A model generated the notes under the pieces. That model did not search any database, was not told the origin of the DNA, and saw only the letters and a list, made by a program, of their open reading frames with translations. Made by a program: the position numbers and the translations under genes. Below are positions 23,507 through 35,384 of a DNA stretch of 49,944 bases, piece by piece (position 1 is the first letter of the stretch; each line of letters starts with the position of its first letter). The stretch comes from Paraglomus occultum. Taxonomy: Eukaryota; Glomeromycota; Glomeromycetes; Paraglomerales; Paraglomeraceae. Location: positions 1 through 49,944 of the forward strand of contig CAJVPJ010000065.1 in NCBI GenBank assembly GCA_910592205.1, read 5' to 3'.

Positions 23507-25362
23507 CTATTCAGTAAAGTCATAAACATATGACACTTCGTCCATATAATGATGACCCGGTGGAGGAGGCTGCTGGTAAGGCGGAGGCGAAAATGTGGTC
23601 ATATATGATGGCAAGGAAGGTGCGTGCTTTGGCAGAGGTGTACCAGACCTAGGAACATTTCTAGGACCAACCCTGGGCGAATGCGGTACTTTCATTTGTG
23701 GTGGCATCGGTGGGGGTACTGTAGGTGCCTTTGGTGCAGCAACAAGCCTATGGGTTAAAATGAAGGTAGGGGGAAGGGGAGAAGGAATGATAAGGAAAGA
23801 CGGATGTTGGTGGGGTGTTCATATGCGTTAATGAAAAAAAAAAACTTCATCATTCAGAAGCGCGACCCGTAGCTTTTTTTTTTATATACATAGAGTTCAA
23901 AAGACTGAATCAGTATACAAATGTAATAAAAAAATCCCAAATACCAATTCTTCACATCGCTAACGTACCCGTCATATGGGAACGGCGGCGGTGGGGACGA
24001 CGTCTCATTCGAAACAGCAGATGGCCTACGGGACCTCGGTGAATCTTGATCACTATATACGGAAAAATACCTTTCCGGCTTATTATGGAATTCATCGCTA
24101 TCCACGACCGATTGTTGCTCGACATAAGAATACTGATGGTTGTTCACGCCCGGAACATTGTTCATACCAACGACGCTGTTCACACCGCCAACGTTGAGAT
24201 AGGTTCGCGGACTCTGATACATCAACGCTTGCGATACCATTTGAGAATGCGCTTGAGCGGGAATGCGGGGCGACTTTGGTAATGGCGGCGGTTGAGCCGA
24301 CTGTGGAATATCTGTCCGGTGTTTCTCCACAATATTCGCCACTCGAACGCTCTCTTCGACGCTGACGTCTGAATCCGCACCCCACAAGCAAAACTTGATG
24401 CACAGTTGGTGGGTGATCGAAATGAATCGTCCGGAATATGTAGGTTGAACGCTCCTCGGAATGAACAGGTTGATGGTGTGGACGCATTCGCCTTCGTATT
24501 GATTGGATACCGGCTGAAGATAATGCATTTCTTGTCTGGGAATTACCAGTGCGGCCGCTTGTTCTTTACAATGACGGGTTTCGCTTGGATTACTGCAGCG
24601 AAAGTCCATGCATGTCTTTAAGACAATCTCTACTCTTTCCACGCTGATTCCCGGTTTCAGGAACCTAATCCTCATTGGAACGGTCACATATGTTCCCAAG
24701 TTGAGCTGTTTGTTAGGAGGTAATACGAACGTATAATCCAAACCATTGCGTGATTCTCCGCGTAATTTGAATGGGGGACTGTTCTGGTTATCCAATACGA
24801 GGGTGCGTTTCAAGGGGCAGACTATTTCGACGATTTGCGTATTGTTTGTTGTTAGCCCTCCTTTGCGAGTGATGGTAGCTTTGAGCACATATGATACCGT
24901 GCCTATTTCAGACGTAACCGACTCGGGGAGATTATACGGCAATTTGACTCTGAACGGAACGTCTATACTTTTGACAAGTTTGTCATCCGATTCTTCCCAT
25001 ATTTTGTACGTTTGATCGACGAGAACTTGTTCGCCAAGATGCATGGATTTTGTGCGCGCCTGAGCCTTGTACCAAATGGTTTTTTCTACTCCTCTTAGGT
25101 TGAGGAGGATACTTTTTACATGGCGTGGTTGAGAATAGTTAATTTCGAGGATACCGACCAGAGAAGTTTCGGAATCTCCAAGGATACCCTTTTGGAAAGA
25201 GGTTTCGCCGGATAAATATGCAAATTTGACGCTCTTGTGTCGTTTGAGATACGAGCTAGTGGGTGGACGATTTCGGGGAGAGAGAACCGGAGAACCAGCC
25301 TGCGAGCTTACTGCGGATTGCATTGGAACATGGTTGCTCATAATTGACATGTTATCGGCCAT
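23507..25362 (-). CDS. Alpha-arrestin with PPxY ubiquitin-ligase motif (552 aa, 2 exons)
   Basis: Alpha-arrestins (ART/Rim8-like) bind membrane transporters or receptors and recruit NEDD4/Rsp5-type ubiquitin ligases for endocytosis. Exon 1 is 25362-23945 and exon 2 is 23747-23507; the split codon TG|G gives Trp473. Residues 1-45 are a disordered Ser/Pro lead. Arrestin_N is about 46-175 (KFAYLSGETSFQKGILGDSE, then LPYNLPESVTSEIGTVSYVL). Arrestin_C is about 195-335 (GLDYTFVLPPNKQLNLGTYV, then RFISITHQLCIKFCLWG). The tail is Pro/Ser-rich with SPRSRRPS-type phosphorylatable sites. Exon 2 supplies PPPY at about 527-530 and LPSY at about 518-521, both WW-domain-binding types, so splicing decides whether the protein can recruit a ligase. 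Exon 1 reads through to a stop within the intron if it is retained. Confidence 0.93.
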
Positions 25363-28300
25363 TGTGGATATTAGGATAGATTGGATGAGAAGAGAATGGA
25401 ATGAGATTTAATCCGTAACCGCAAGATTATTATTATTACTATTATTTGGTCGGGTAAGTCGTTGCTTTCTCTGTTTATATACTTTTTTTTTCCCTTTCAG
25501 CGTTAACGTTAAAACATCAACTTATTATAAGTTTGACCCGATATACTCGATGAGTCTATCTATTCTAGAAAGGGTAATTACGTGTAGAGACAAGGAAAAG
25601 CGTTGTCGATTATTTTTATTTGTTACAAGTAATATTGCGTCTGGTATATTTTGAATGAGTGGTGGGGGACGGGGAGGAATTTTATTTCAAGGAGTGTCTG
25701 CTATCTTATTATCTGACAACCTAATCAGGAATTGATTCTCAGCGAGAAAAATATCTCTCTTTTGGGTATCATACCTGATAAGAGTGGATATATATATATA
25801 CAACATGTATATATGTAATGTTTTACAATACTTGAATGCATAAGGTTAGGGTTAACATGTTTGTGTATGGGCGTAAAAAAGTATTCGATCCATTGCGAAA
25901 AAATTTGGCCTTGACACAATATCAAATAATTGCCATTTTGATTGTAACCAACTAACTTTTTTAGGACTCATTATTACTAATCTCTCGTACGTTTACATGT
26001 CAGAAAAAAAAAACAGCTTTATATTGCGACATTAACGACAACAATGACAATAACAATGTTGATTCAACGCTCATACGAAAATGTTAATTCAACACCCATG
26101 TGGAATGTTAATCAAACAGCTATTTACTTTACTTGTTGCTTCGACTTATGCTATATTACTTACTTTATCGGCCGCATCTTGCAATTTGACCGCCCTTGCC
26201 GTTTTAAATTCAAATATGATGCGCATTGCATTAATTTGCATACAATAAAAAACCATACAAACAAATTCTTCCAGGTCAATAGCCAAGACTCGGGTTATAG
26301 TCTCAACGTGTCATTCTGCTTATTAAAGGGAGTAAGACGAAGAGTGATTGGATCGGTGAAAGTTTTATAAGTGACACGGAAAGTACGTCAAGATGATGTT
26401 ATGGGAACTGGTCCACCAAGTGGGCGAACTCTATGTTTGATTCGAAAAACGGAAACGCATAACATGCTTGACTGTATGTTTGCGGGGTTGTGTGTTGTTC
26501 TTTTTGCACCAAGAACATTCTTATTAAATTAAATGATGTCTAATTAAAGGCCCATCAGGAAGAAGCAATCCTTGCAGGATGTCATTAATTCGCATGACCA
26601 ATTGGCTGCAGAAACTAATTTTGTTTATTGTTACATATATTTGTTCGGTCTGCTAATTATTTAGATTGGACTACATATTGCCTCTATTGGTTAAATAGTG
26701 CGTCCCAAATAAATGGTATTTCTTCCATTTGTTGTGCGCGGCTGTTTGTGCAAATACACACCGAATATGTATTCTGCCCACTCAAAAAATAGAATAAATT
26801 TCTAGTATATAAATGGTTTATCATATATATCAATTGTGAAACAATGCACATCTTATCACCACGTGATCATAATGTCTGTTGATTTGCCCAGAGGCCCATG
26901 AAACATTCTGATTCGGGTTGGTATACAAATATAATGCAGGTAGTTTACCCAATCGATAATAGAAGTATTAACAATGAATACTCAAAAATTCACCCCCAAT
27001 TCAGAATGAATGAGAATTTGTACAACGTTGATTAGAACGAAGAATCATTGATAATGAGTGCTGGCAATTGCCTTGGGTCAAATTCGATAACGCTCAAATT
27101 ACAAATAAAAATGCGAACAAGTCTTTTACTTTCAATTCGAGTTGAGCATCGCGATAGACCTCAATACTCGGTTCGACAAACACAACGAGATAAACTAATA
27201 AATAACTTTCGATCGACATAGCGATAGAATAACATTCGATCGATTATGCATATGGCATTCTCATTCTAATTCTGGTCATTCTTATTGTTCTCAACAAGGT
27301 TTCCTTCCCCTCACCCCTTATCTTGATTCAATTATGGGAGATACCGGATGCATATTGCTATCTATAACGAGAAACTTATTATTCGTTATGTAACCTATAA
27401 ATTTAAGCGTAATACAAAAAGAGCATACAAGGAATGTGAAATATCAATAGTGTGAGACCGTATTAAGGAAATGGAATATCCCCAACGTATCAAGACACGC
27501 CAATATGCTGCACAACGATTCGATAGTGTCACGATAAAAAAGCTGTCTATAGTAAATTAATAAATGTCAAATATATTTGTGCAAAGTTCATAAAACCAGA
27601 CAACACTGTTACTTTATTCACCTCCTTTTTCATATACGACTGCTAACCTGAACATATCATCAACATCTGCCAATTTTTGCTGTCACTCTTACGATGAATC
27701 TATGCATGCATGTACGAACTTAATTCCCGTGCAATTCTCTATCTTATCTTTCAAAAAGCCATCGTATTATAATTTCTTTATCTCATCTAATCCCTCCCGG
27801 TGCCCGGTACGTTATCTACTGCAATCTATCCTTGACAATGACTCGTTCGACTAGTGGCACAATCAAAATTACGTTAACCACGCATGCTTAAAACAAAATA
27901 AAACAACATACAAACAGAACTAATGACCAATTGACTGTATATTGGTTTTATTGCCAGCGTCCTAAATTGGTTTCCAGTGCCACGTGAAAGACTGATAAGG
28001 TGAATTTATCTGGCGGTCGAGGCCATTGTTAAATGACGGAAACATTGGAATTAATAACGTCATTCCAAATTAGATAAATCTTTAAAGTTTTGTATGTTTT
28101 CCAAAATGGCAAACTTGTTGTTTTATACACAAAAACCACATGCGCAATTTGCTTGTTTATATCTTCTGTATAAGTAAAAGAATAATCCACGTTTTATGCA
28201 GGGTCATTCCTAGAAAAAGTAAATTTGAGAATGTCATGTTTGCGATTGACCCACGCTCTTAAATGATCGAACATGTTATCTTTAGACATCTGATGTACAA

Positions 28301-30599
28301 CAGAGAATCGTAGCCTTCTGTCGTATAATTCAAGTCATGCGATAGGAATGGATTAACGTAAGCCAGCACATACTGACATGAGTTTTCATGCTTTTACAAT
28401 GACACACATGTACAAATCTTATTTTTTATTTTACTTTATTTTTTTACGTTCCATTGATACTGTTAAATTGGATAGTCGAATGTGCGTGGTTCTTGACTAA
28501 ACCATGATTGGTTGACTTTTTCCAATTAAAAAGACTTTTTTCGAATAATGTATCAACAATAATGAATATTATTTCTCCGTAGGGTCTGATTTGGAAATGA
28601 TCCCACATGTAGACAAACTTTACTTTTTTGAATATCAGTTTTGCTTGCATAACAATGTCAATCAGAGTTGAAGTAATACAAAAAAGGTATGCAGAGCTTG
28701 TGATTGATCACGTTTAAAGTTAATGGTTACTTGTTACACGTTTAATGTTTCCTTGTATTCATCATACAACTCTCTTATCAAAGGGACTGGTCAAGCTGCA
28801 AAATCTTGTCTACTGATAGTTACGTTCGCCAAGAAGATGTTCTACGTTTATACGTATATCCGTTCTCTGCTCTATAAAAAATAGTGCTCTTTGATGGGAA
28901 TTACTTTTTTCCGAGTGAACAATAATTGTAATTTTTAGCATTTGTTATCATTAATTCACTCGAACAATTGGGTTGGTGTTTCCTTCATCTTATTGCTCTT
29001 TCATAATTAACTGGACAGTATTGAACTTCTGTTAGACAAGTCTAACTATTCTCGGACATATGCCTTGGCAGACATATGCCCCAAACACTAACACAACATT
29101 ATCAACGGTATACAACTGTTTCCGTACAACAAGAAAAAGGTACAAGTGACACATACGACATTTATAGCGTAGTTTGGCAAAATGTTAAATACAAGCATTA
29201 CACCATAATAGTCTGATTGGTAGACATAAACTTTGCATGCATCACCTGTGTTGTAACCGTTGCGCAAGATAAACATCGTAAGTGATAGCGACCTATTATT
29301 TCAGACGCTTAAACTTGAAAAGTCTAACACTGAATATCGGGTTAAAACATGCATAAGCGAGACCCAATGGGTTTGACCGGTGAACTGTTTACATTGACTT
29401 GGCTGTATTGTTGACTTTCGTTCAGCCATCAATTCCACTCCCACCATCATAATAAAGTTGTTTCCATAAACAAAGAGATTCAACAATCCTTGGAACAAAA
29501 TATGTTGTGATTCCTTGAAAACGATGAGTTTTAATCGTGTACGCAATGTAACAGTTTTACGCCAACCATTGGACACCAATTGCCTTACGCCTATTATCGT
29601 TAATAACAGTTCATATAACATATGAATAATAAATACACTATGATATATCATTTGAGAAGCACACACAGAGTAAACTAACCGAAATATTATTTATATTCAA
29701 ATAATATTTGTCTGTAATCGTCAGATTTCGGGCTTTCGTTTAGCAACAGGGCGTAAATTTGCGGTTCAGGTGATTATGACAAATAGACGTATGGACATTT
29801 GCTACATGCCGAGTTGTTGTAGGAAAACACTTTAATTAGGACCTGCTTGATTCCGAATGCGACAACGCAAAATGAACTTTGCAACCAACGAAAACTTGAG
29901 TCTTTCAAGCGATACGAGCTGCCTTGACCAATTTTCCGACATTTTCCCCATCTGATTAAATTTAGGAAGACAACAAAAGCATCTCAATACGCCTTTCTAT
30001 TTTATGACTTTTGTTTCATTTATGTTGAAACAGTTAAATAAACATTTTTAATATTTACTTGTAAACGGAGTACGATTCTTTCAAAGTGTCTAAGAATTCT
30101 GCTATTTAGACTTATCGACTGACGCGTGAAAATGTTGCTATTACATGTAGTAAGTGACTAGAAGCGTTATTATGTATTATTGCTACGATTTGAAAATCGC
30201 AATTGATCGAAATCGATCTAAAACTCACGCTCTTCTAAAATAGCGGTAGGAACTGTTCGGTTAATTTACCAAACCAAAGTTAGTCCTGAACGGAAAGCTG
30301 GCCAGCGAATGGGTAGAAAAAATTTTTATATGAAGGCTAGCCACTAGTTCTGAGAACACAAAGAATAGAATGGAGGGAAAAAACGGGTTAATATTTACGA
30401 GCGAAGGATATAACACAGATACCGGAAACATTAACCGGGTACGGTTCTTAATTGCTCACCGGACTTATTTTCGGGAAATAGCTGTCGGGGAAACGAACGG
30501 TTTACCGAAGTAATTATACCCGTTACCGACAATAGGTATCGCAAGGAACAACAAAAGTGTTCAGTATTTTTTCACAGTGCTACTAATGCAAAAGTTTCG
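25363..30599. other. Long gene-poor intergenic region
   Basis: About 5.2 kb without a supportable gene. The longest frames (26044-26370 on +, 29301-29666 on -) lack motifs and splice-consistent extension. AT dinucleotide runs occur near 25787-25815. No tRNA or rRNA signature was seen. Confidence 0.5.
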
Positions 30600-30840
30600 T
30601 TTTTGATACACCAGGAATTCCAGATTTGGTGATACAAAAGTCACGTTTTGACAATCCCCAGAAAATTATCCTAAACCGTTTTTAATCTTATGGACTGGCC
30701 AGCCAACAGTCCTGATTTAAATCCTTATTGAAAACTTTGGAATGTTAATCCGGAAACCGTTCTAATTGATTTAATAAAATCAACGAGGCGCCGATGTGAA
30801 TCCGTTACTGAGAACAACAGAGAAAGAATACCATGTTAAA
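30600..30840 (+). mobile_element. Tc1/mariner transposase remnant
   Basis: The frame from 30690 reads MDWPANSPDLNPY, stop, KLWNVNPETVLIDL. This matches the Tc1/mariner hallmark DWPxxSPDLNPIENLW that carries the last catalytic acid of the DDE/D triad. In the family a Glu follows NPI; here a stop codon stands at that position, so the enzyme is dead. Upstream sequence to about 30600 is compatible with decayed transposase but shifts frame. No terminal inverted repeats could be assigned. The remnant lies about 500 bp left of a pogo-type element. Confidence 0.75.
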
Positions 30841-31346
30841 TATTATTAATAAATATAATGAGGTATTAATATGCTGAAAGTTATGATCATGATCAATTAT
30901 GTAATTGGCTTTACACGCTGTATAGGACAGACAAATTAGTGAGAAAGTTGAGAACTATTTAACAAATGAGACGACTAACGAAGTTTACATCTTTAAACTC
31001 ACTATTGCCGGTTCTATCAGTTGGTTCACCAATCCCGTCTTTAGCTTCTTTACCTGCTTTTTCTATCTCACCAAAAAACGTTACTGTGAATTGACTTTTA
31101 TTTTCGTTCAAGCAATGGTAGAGCAGTTTCTTGATTTTATCGTTATTTGCCTTCATATGCCATATGCAACCGCAGTTAGAAAGAAAGAAGAGAATCATAA
31201 CAAGTCTTGGCGTAGAGACTGCATTGACGTGTTGAAACCCTGCCTTTTATGGGTTAGAGAGTGGTCGAAGCTCAAGGTCGCCCGCTGCAGTGCTGAGGTC
31301 AGCCTGACACTCAGTGGGCTGTTTATAATCATGCAGTCGCGACGGT
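30841..31346. other. Spacer between two dead transposons
   Basis: About 500 bp. Overlapping open frames on both strands (30959-31198 on -, 31091-31348 on +) show no family features. Nothing else is recognisable. Confidence 0.4.
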
Positions 31347-33598
31347 AAAACGGCCCTTAATAATACAAAAGATATATTATTCAATTGATTTTGTATAATT
31401 CAGTTGATACCTTGTTTCGATCGTAGTAAAACTCAAAAATTTTGTTTATTTCAAAATAAAAATAAAATAGTCTGTAATATACGATTTACAATTCATGCTA
31501 GATATCGGGTATTTTGATTATGGTCAGTCAATGTTCGAGGATTAGTATATACTGTACTTCTATATCATTGACCAATTTACGAGTTCCATCAACAACAGTT
31601 TTCCACGTTCTTTATCCCATTTTGCTCATCGTCCGTGAGTTCATTCATTGTTTGCACTTTGTGAGTTTTTAAGAAATGTTACCTCTTATTTTCTAGAAGC
31701 GTACATGGCATAATATTTTGTCTTATCTTATAAGCCAATTTAGGAAAAATTGGAGTATTTAACACAAGAGACGCGTCTGAATGGTCTCTGCTTGGATGCT
31801 TAGAGTGAAGGTCGTAACTTCCGGACTTCTCAGATAAGGCAGACGAACACAGTCTCTTTTATTCCTTCATTAAGAAATTTATGAATGAAAGTGGAAACAA
31901 AGTGGAGGCGGCACGACGAGCAATCACAAATCTGAGGGCAGGTATTTTTATACAAGTCAGTTGACAGGCCAAGAGGTGAAGTGACACACTAGTATGACCC
32001 CTGCCTTGTTGAACGTTGGGCCCCTGTGTTTGTCGTAGTCTCTTGGTAGAATTTAATTCATTACAACAACACCTCTGCCTTGTTGTATGGTGTTAGACCC
32101 CTGCGTTCATCGCTGTCTGTCAACAGGATTTACTTTTCTTGTTACTGTAGTAAACCTTTGCCTTGATGAAAAATTTTGCTTTACATGTGTTCTACAGTTT
32201 TTGCAGATGTACAAAGTTATCACCAATTGTTATTTTTAAAGGTAAAAAAATTACCTTCTGAAATTATTGTATTAATGCATCCAAAAGAATGGATGGATAA
32301 TCTGGAATGAAAGTCTGGTTTAATACAGTGTGCAAAAATAGACCTGGAGGAAATCGATCAATAAAAAAAACTCTTCTTGTTATGGATAGTTTTGAAGGCC
32401 ATAAAACAAATTCTATTAAAAATGTTGTACTAATAAAGTGATAATGCTGATCTGGCAATCATTCTCAGTGGTCTTATTTCTATTGTTCAACCACTTGATG
32501 TTTGTATAAACAAGCCATTTAAAGATAGTCTCCAAGAAAAATGGAATATTTGGATGAATTCAGGTTAATTTACTTATTCTAAGGTGAAAATTTAAGAAAG
32601 CCAGAATATAACATTATGTGTAAATGGATTCTTGAGGCTTGGGTGGAAATTTCCAAAAGTGATTATTTAAAAGTGTGGTATTAGTAATGCATGGATGGGT
32701 CAGAAGATGATTATTATTTATTATTATTTGGATGAAAATGAAAGAAAAATTTAAAATTGTAGATATAGATTAAAATAGCGATTCAGCTGATGAATTAGAA
32801 GAAAATAAAAAAATATAATAAAAATTTTTGCATAAAATTTTGGGTAGTGCTTATTTTTATTTTTGTTTTTCAAGTTTTCTGCTTAAATATAAAGTTTGGT
32901 TGGCCGTGGTGCTTAAATTCAGAAGGATATGGTAATGGTAATGGTATATGCACATCCAGTCTTCATGCATTGTTGTTGATCTTTTATTATTATTAATGAC
33001 GAACTCTGGGTCTGCTGCGACACAAGGTTGGTCTTCAATGAACCATCTCAACAGTGGGTGATTTCTAAGTTTTGAAGTGCACATTACAATATATAAAAAA
33101 AACCTCTATAATTACTCAATCCATGTAGGCTATCCATTTAGACCAATAATTTGTAGCAGGTCATCCACCAGAGGGTCAGTTTTTGTTTCAGCTGTAATAT
33201 GCTGAGCTATTGAGGAAATCAATGTTGTGGAAATGAAGTTGTTGAATTCTGCCTCTTTAAATTACCATGCGAGGAGGAACTTTTATGACGTTTGGAAGCC
33301 ATCTAGGAATGTGAAAGAGATCACATGTAGGAAAACTATATTAATATATTAATATGTACAGTATATTACACAATTATGCGACAGAAATGAATGTAAATAT
33401 AGAGCTTAGTGGAAACATGTAATAATAACACATTCATCAGCACTCACCAGTTTGTAGTGAGAGAATTCGTAAATAGAAACCTTAAAGAAACATAAAATTA
33501 TGTATCAGAAAAACAAACGTCGTTGGGTAGCAAGTTCACTTCGTCTCATTTATTGTAATCGACCGGTATAAAAAACTGTTTCTGAATAGGGCCGTTTA
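31347..33598 (+). mobile_element. Decayed pogo/Tigger-type DNA transposon bounded by short inverted repeats
   Basis: AAACGGCCCT at 31348-31357 and its reverse complement at 33588-33597 bracket a 2.25-kb segment whose only recognisable coding content is a pogo-type DDE domain (32.24-32.72 kb). A TA dinucleotide, the usual pogo/Tc1 target, adjoins both ends within one base. Only about 10-11 bp of inverted repeat are clear, so the boundaries are tentative. The left kilobase, where the DNA-binding domains should be, is not recognisable. A diverged direct duplication lies at 31997-32118. Confidence 0.45.
32240..32720 (+). pseudogene. pogo/Tigger-like DDE transposase fragment
   Basis: Pieces in shifting frames reproduce the DDE_1 (CENP-B/jerky/pogo) catalytic region in order. 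WFNTVCKNRPGG comes first, then KKTLLVMDSFEGHKTN, whose Asp is the second catalytic acid. DNADLAIILSGLISIVQPLD follows and continues into VCINKPFKDSLQEKWNIWM, with the third catalytic Asp in QPLD. KWILEAWVEISKS and the terminal signature MDGSEDD complete the series. There are stop codons after MNSG, before MDGSEDD and elsewhere, with at least two frame changes, so no active protein can be made. The order and spacing leave little doubt about the family. The N-terminal DNA-binding part is missing from this window segment. Confidence 0.88.
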
Positions 33599-34420
33599 AC
33601 AAAACCGGGGCCAGGTGTAGAGGTTTGTTGTAATTACGGCAGCCATTGTATGAAAGATTTCAACTTGTTTATTGTATCCAACTAGCCATTTTAAATTGCT
33701 CTTCCTTTCTCGTACACTCATAGTTCACTAAAATAATAAAGTCTTGGGTTATTTAAATAACACTAATACAGAAGGACGTTGAGCAATGGTATCGCACATT
33801 ATCAACACGGCATATTTTTAGTGGCATCATTTATTGTTGTGTAGCAAACAGCTTCCCCTTGCTCATTGAACGACCGCTCTTACCTAAACAGGGATATCAA
33901 ACAAAAGATGTGATAGGGTCTAGATTGCGTTATATCGAAAGATAATTTAATGATAAGAATGAGTATTCTGGAAAATATATTTGTACACTTGTAGTAATGT
34001 TACTGTAATGCGATCATTGTTGCACACGATTGTTGATACATTCAGTGCATCTTTTCTTGTGTAATCCTCATATCATAATCAGTAGTAGTAGTTGATAATA
34101 TTGCCTGGGATTATTTATTCGCACGATTAATCGCATAGAACTGTACAATTAAAAAAGTTCATTACTGGACGATAAACTTACATTCCGGTGAATATGAGAT
34201 GGAAAGAGAACGTTATAACGTTCATTGGACAACAATAGGCGGCTGCATATTCGCCATTTTACTCGTGAAGTAATTGATGCTAGCGTAATCTCCTCTATTC
34301 GCCAGGTTGCCCACTCTCAATACATATAATACCCCAAGCGGACTGGTAAGCATCGACGGTCTTGAGCGATGTTGGCCATTTGATATGTTTGATTCAACAG
34401 TGTTATATACCCGTTTATAG
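33599..34420. other. Intergenic
   Basis: About 820 bp. Short open stretches around 34185-34270 and 34295-34410 read as protein-like fragments in single frames but could not be joined with confidence to the fragment at 34421-34636. Confidence 0.4.
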
Positions 34421-34636
34421 TAATATATACGATATCTCCCTTGGAGCCATCCAGACTCACAAGTACGTGGATGAATTCATCATGCTATCAATCCATGGGA
34501 GCGTATAAACATCATGGAAGAATTAAACATATTGTTCGAAGAGATGTCTCAAGAGAACGGAGTGGGAGAGTGCGCTTTGTTTCGTTTACCCGGAAGCGAG
34601 TTCCCTTCTTTCGTGGCGGGATTACGAACTGTTTAG
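34421..34636 (+). pseudogene. Unidentified coding fragment with a frameshift
   Basis: Two frames complement each other. The first reads YDISLGAIQTHKYVDEFI to about 34475; the second then reads HAINPWERINIMEELNILFE and continues to GSEFPSFVAGLRTV before a TAG at 34634-34636. Each piece has protein-like composition and they abut, which suggests one coding sequence broken by a small indel (or an unresolved short intron). I could not identify the family. A 40-codon ORF starting at the ATG of MEELNILFEEM is the minimal intact reading. Two possible upstream exons (34185-34270, 34295-34340) were considered but not confirmed. Confidence 0.35.
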
Positions 34637-35384
34637 TAATAATAGAATTAATATAAATCGAGTATAGTGATTGTCATTCAAGACTATAAAAAGGCGTTTG
34701 TGTTATCGTTTAATAAATTGTACACAACAAATAGTAAATATTTAACATTTTTACAATTGCTTGCCAATTTTAATATGTTACCTAATGAATTTGTTATCGT
34801 TATTTAGTGACATGTTTTCTTATTTGCTAATACAATCATATGTCAGCAGGAATTCGATTTATAGCATTAATCTAGACCATTGATTGCTGAAACACTCGTC
34901 AACGCTCAGCTGACTCGGGAAGACTGCGCCAGATCAACATGTATAGGGGTTATCCGTTACTATTACACTTTTCCATCGCAACAACCATAAAACCGTGGTT
35001 TAACCCCCTGACTCATTTATCATTTCTTCCTCTCTCATTTCCATTCACCGCTTTCCACCACTTCCCCAACTGTTATTTTTTTGATTTTGAGAAAGAGTCG
35101 TCTCTTAAAGCGTTGGGTACGTGCTGCCATGTGAGGGAGCGCGGATACACAGAATATTTTAGAACAACTTTGGTAAGCCGAAAACTTATATTTGTGTTAC
35201 AGAAAGAAGTTGATATTCTAGACCGGGAGAGTTTAGCACATACTTCTGGGAACAAATAAAGTCAGTCATGTACATATACAATTATTGCAAGCCTTTTTTT
35301 TAGAATACCGCTTCATTCAACTGTCACCAATTCTTTTTGTCTATTTTCTACTTTCTTAGCTAATTCTCCATTCAGTTGTTAATA
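34637..35384. other. Intergenic
   Basis: About 750 bp before the alpha-beta barrel gene. A 106-codon + strand frame (34939-35259) is Phe/Pro/His-rich at its start and has no family match that I can see. It may be chance or an untranslated leader. Confidence 0.4.

Noticed and set aside
22874..23529. Phe/Lys-rich ORFs on both strands
   Set aside because: They are readings of purine/pyrimidine low-complexity DNA downstream of the alpha-arrestin gene.
29301..29666. 121-codon - strand ORF
   Set aside because: The longest frame in the gene-poor region but without recognisable motif or consistent exon context.
34939..35259. 106-codon + strand ORF upstream of the barrel gene, with an apparent GTAAGC...TTACAG intron
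   Set aside because: The implied intron would be only about 30 nt, too short, and the residues are low complexity.
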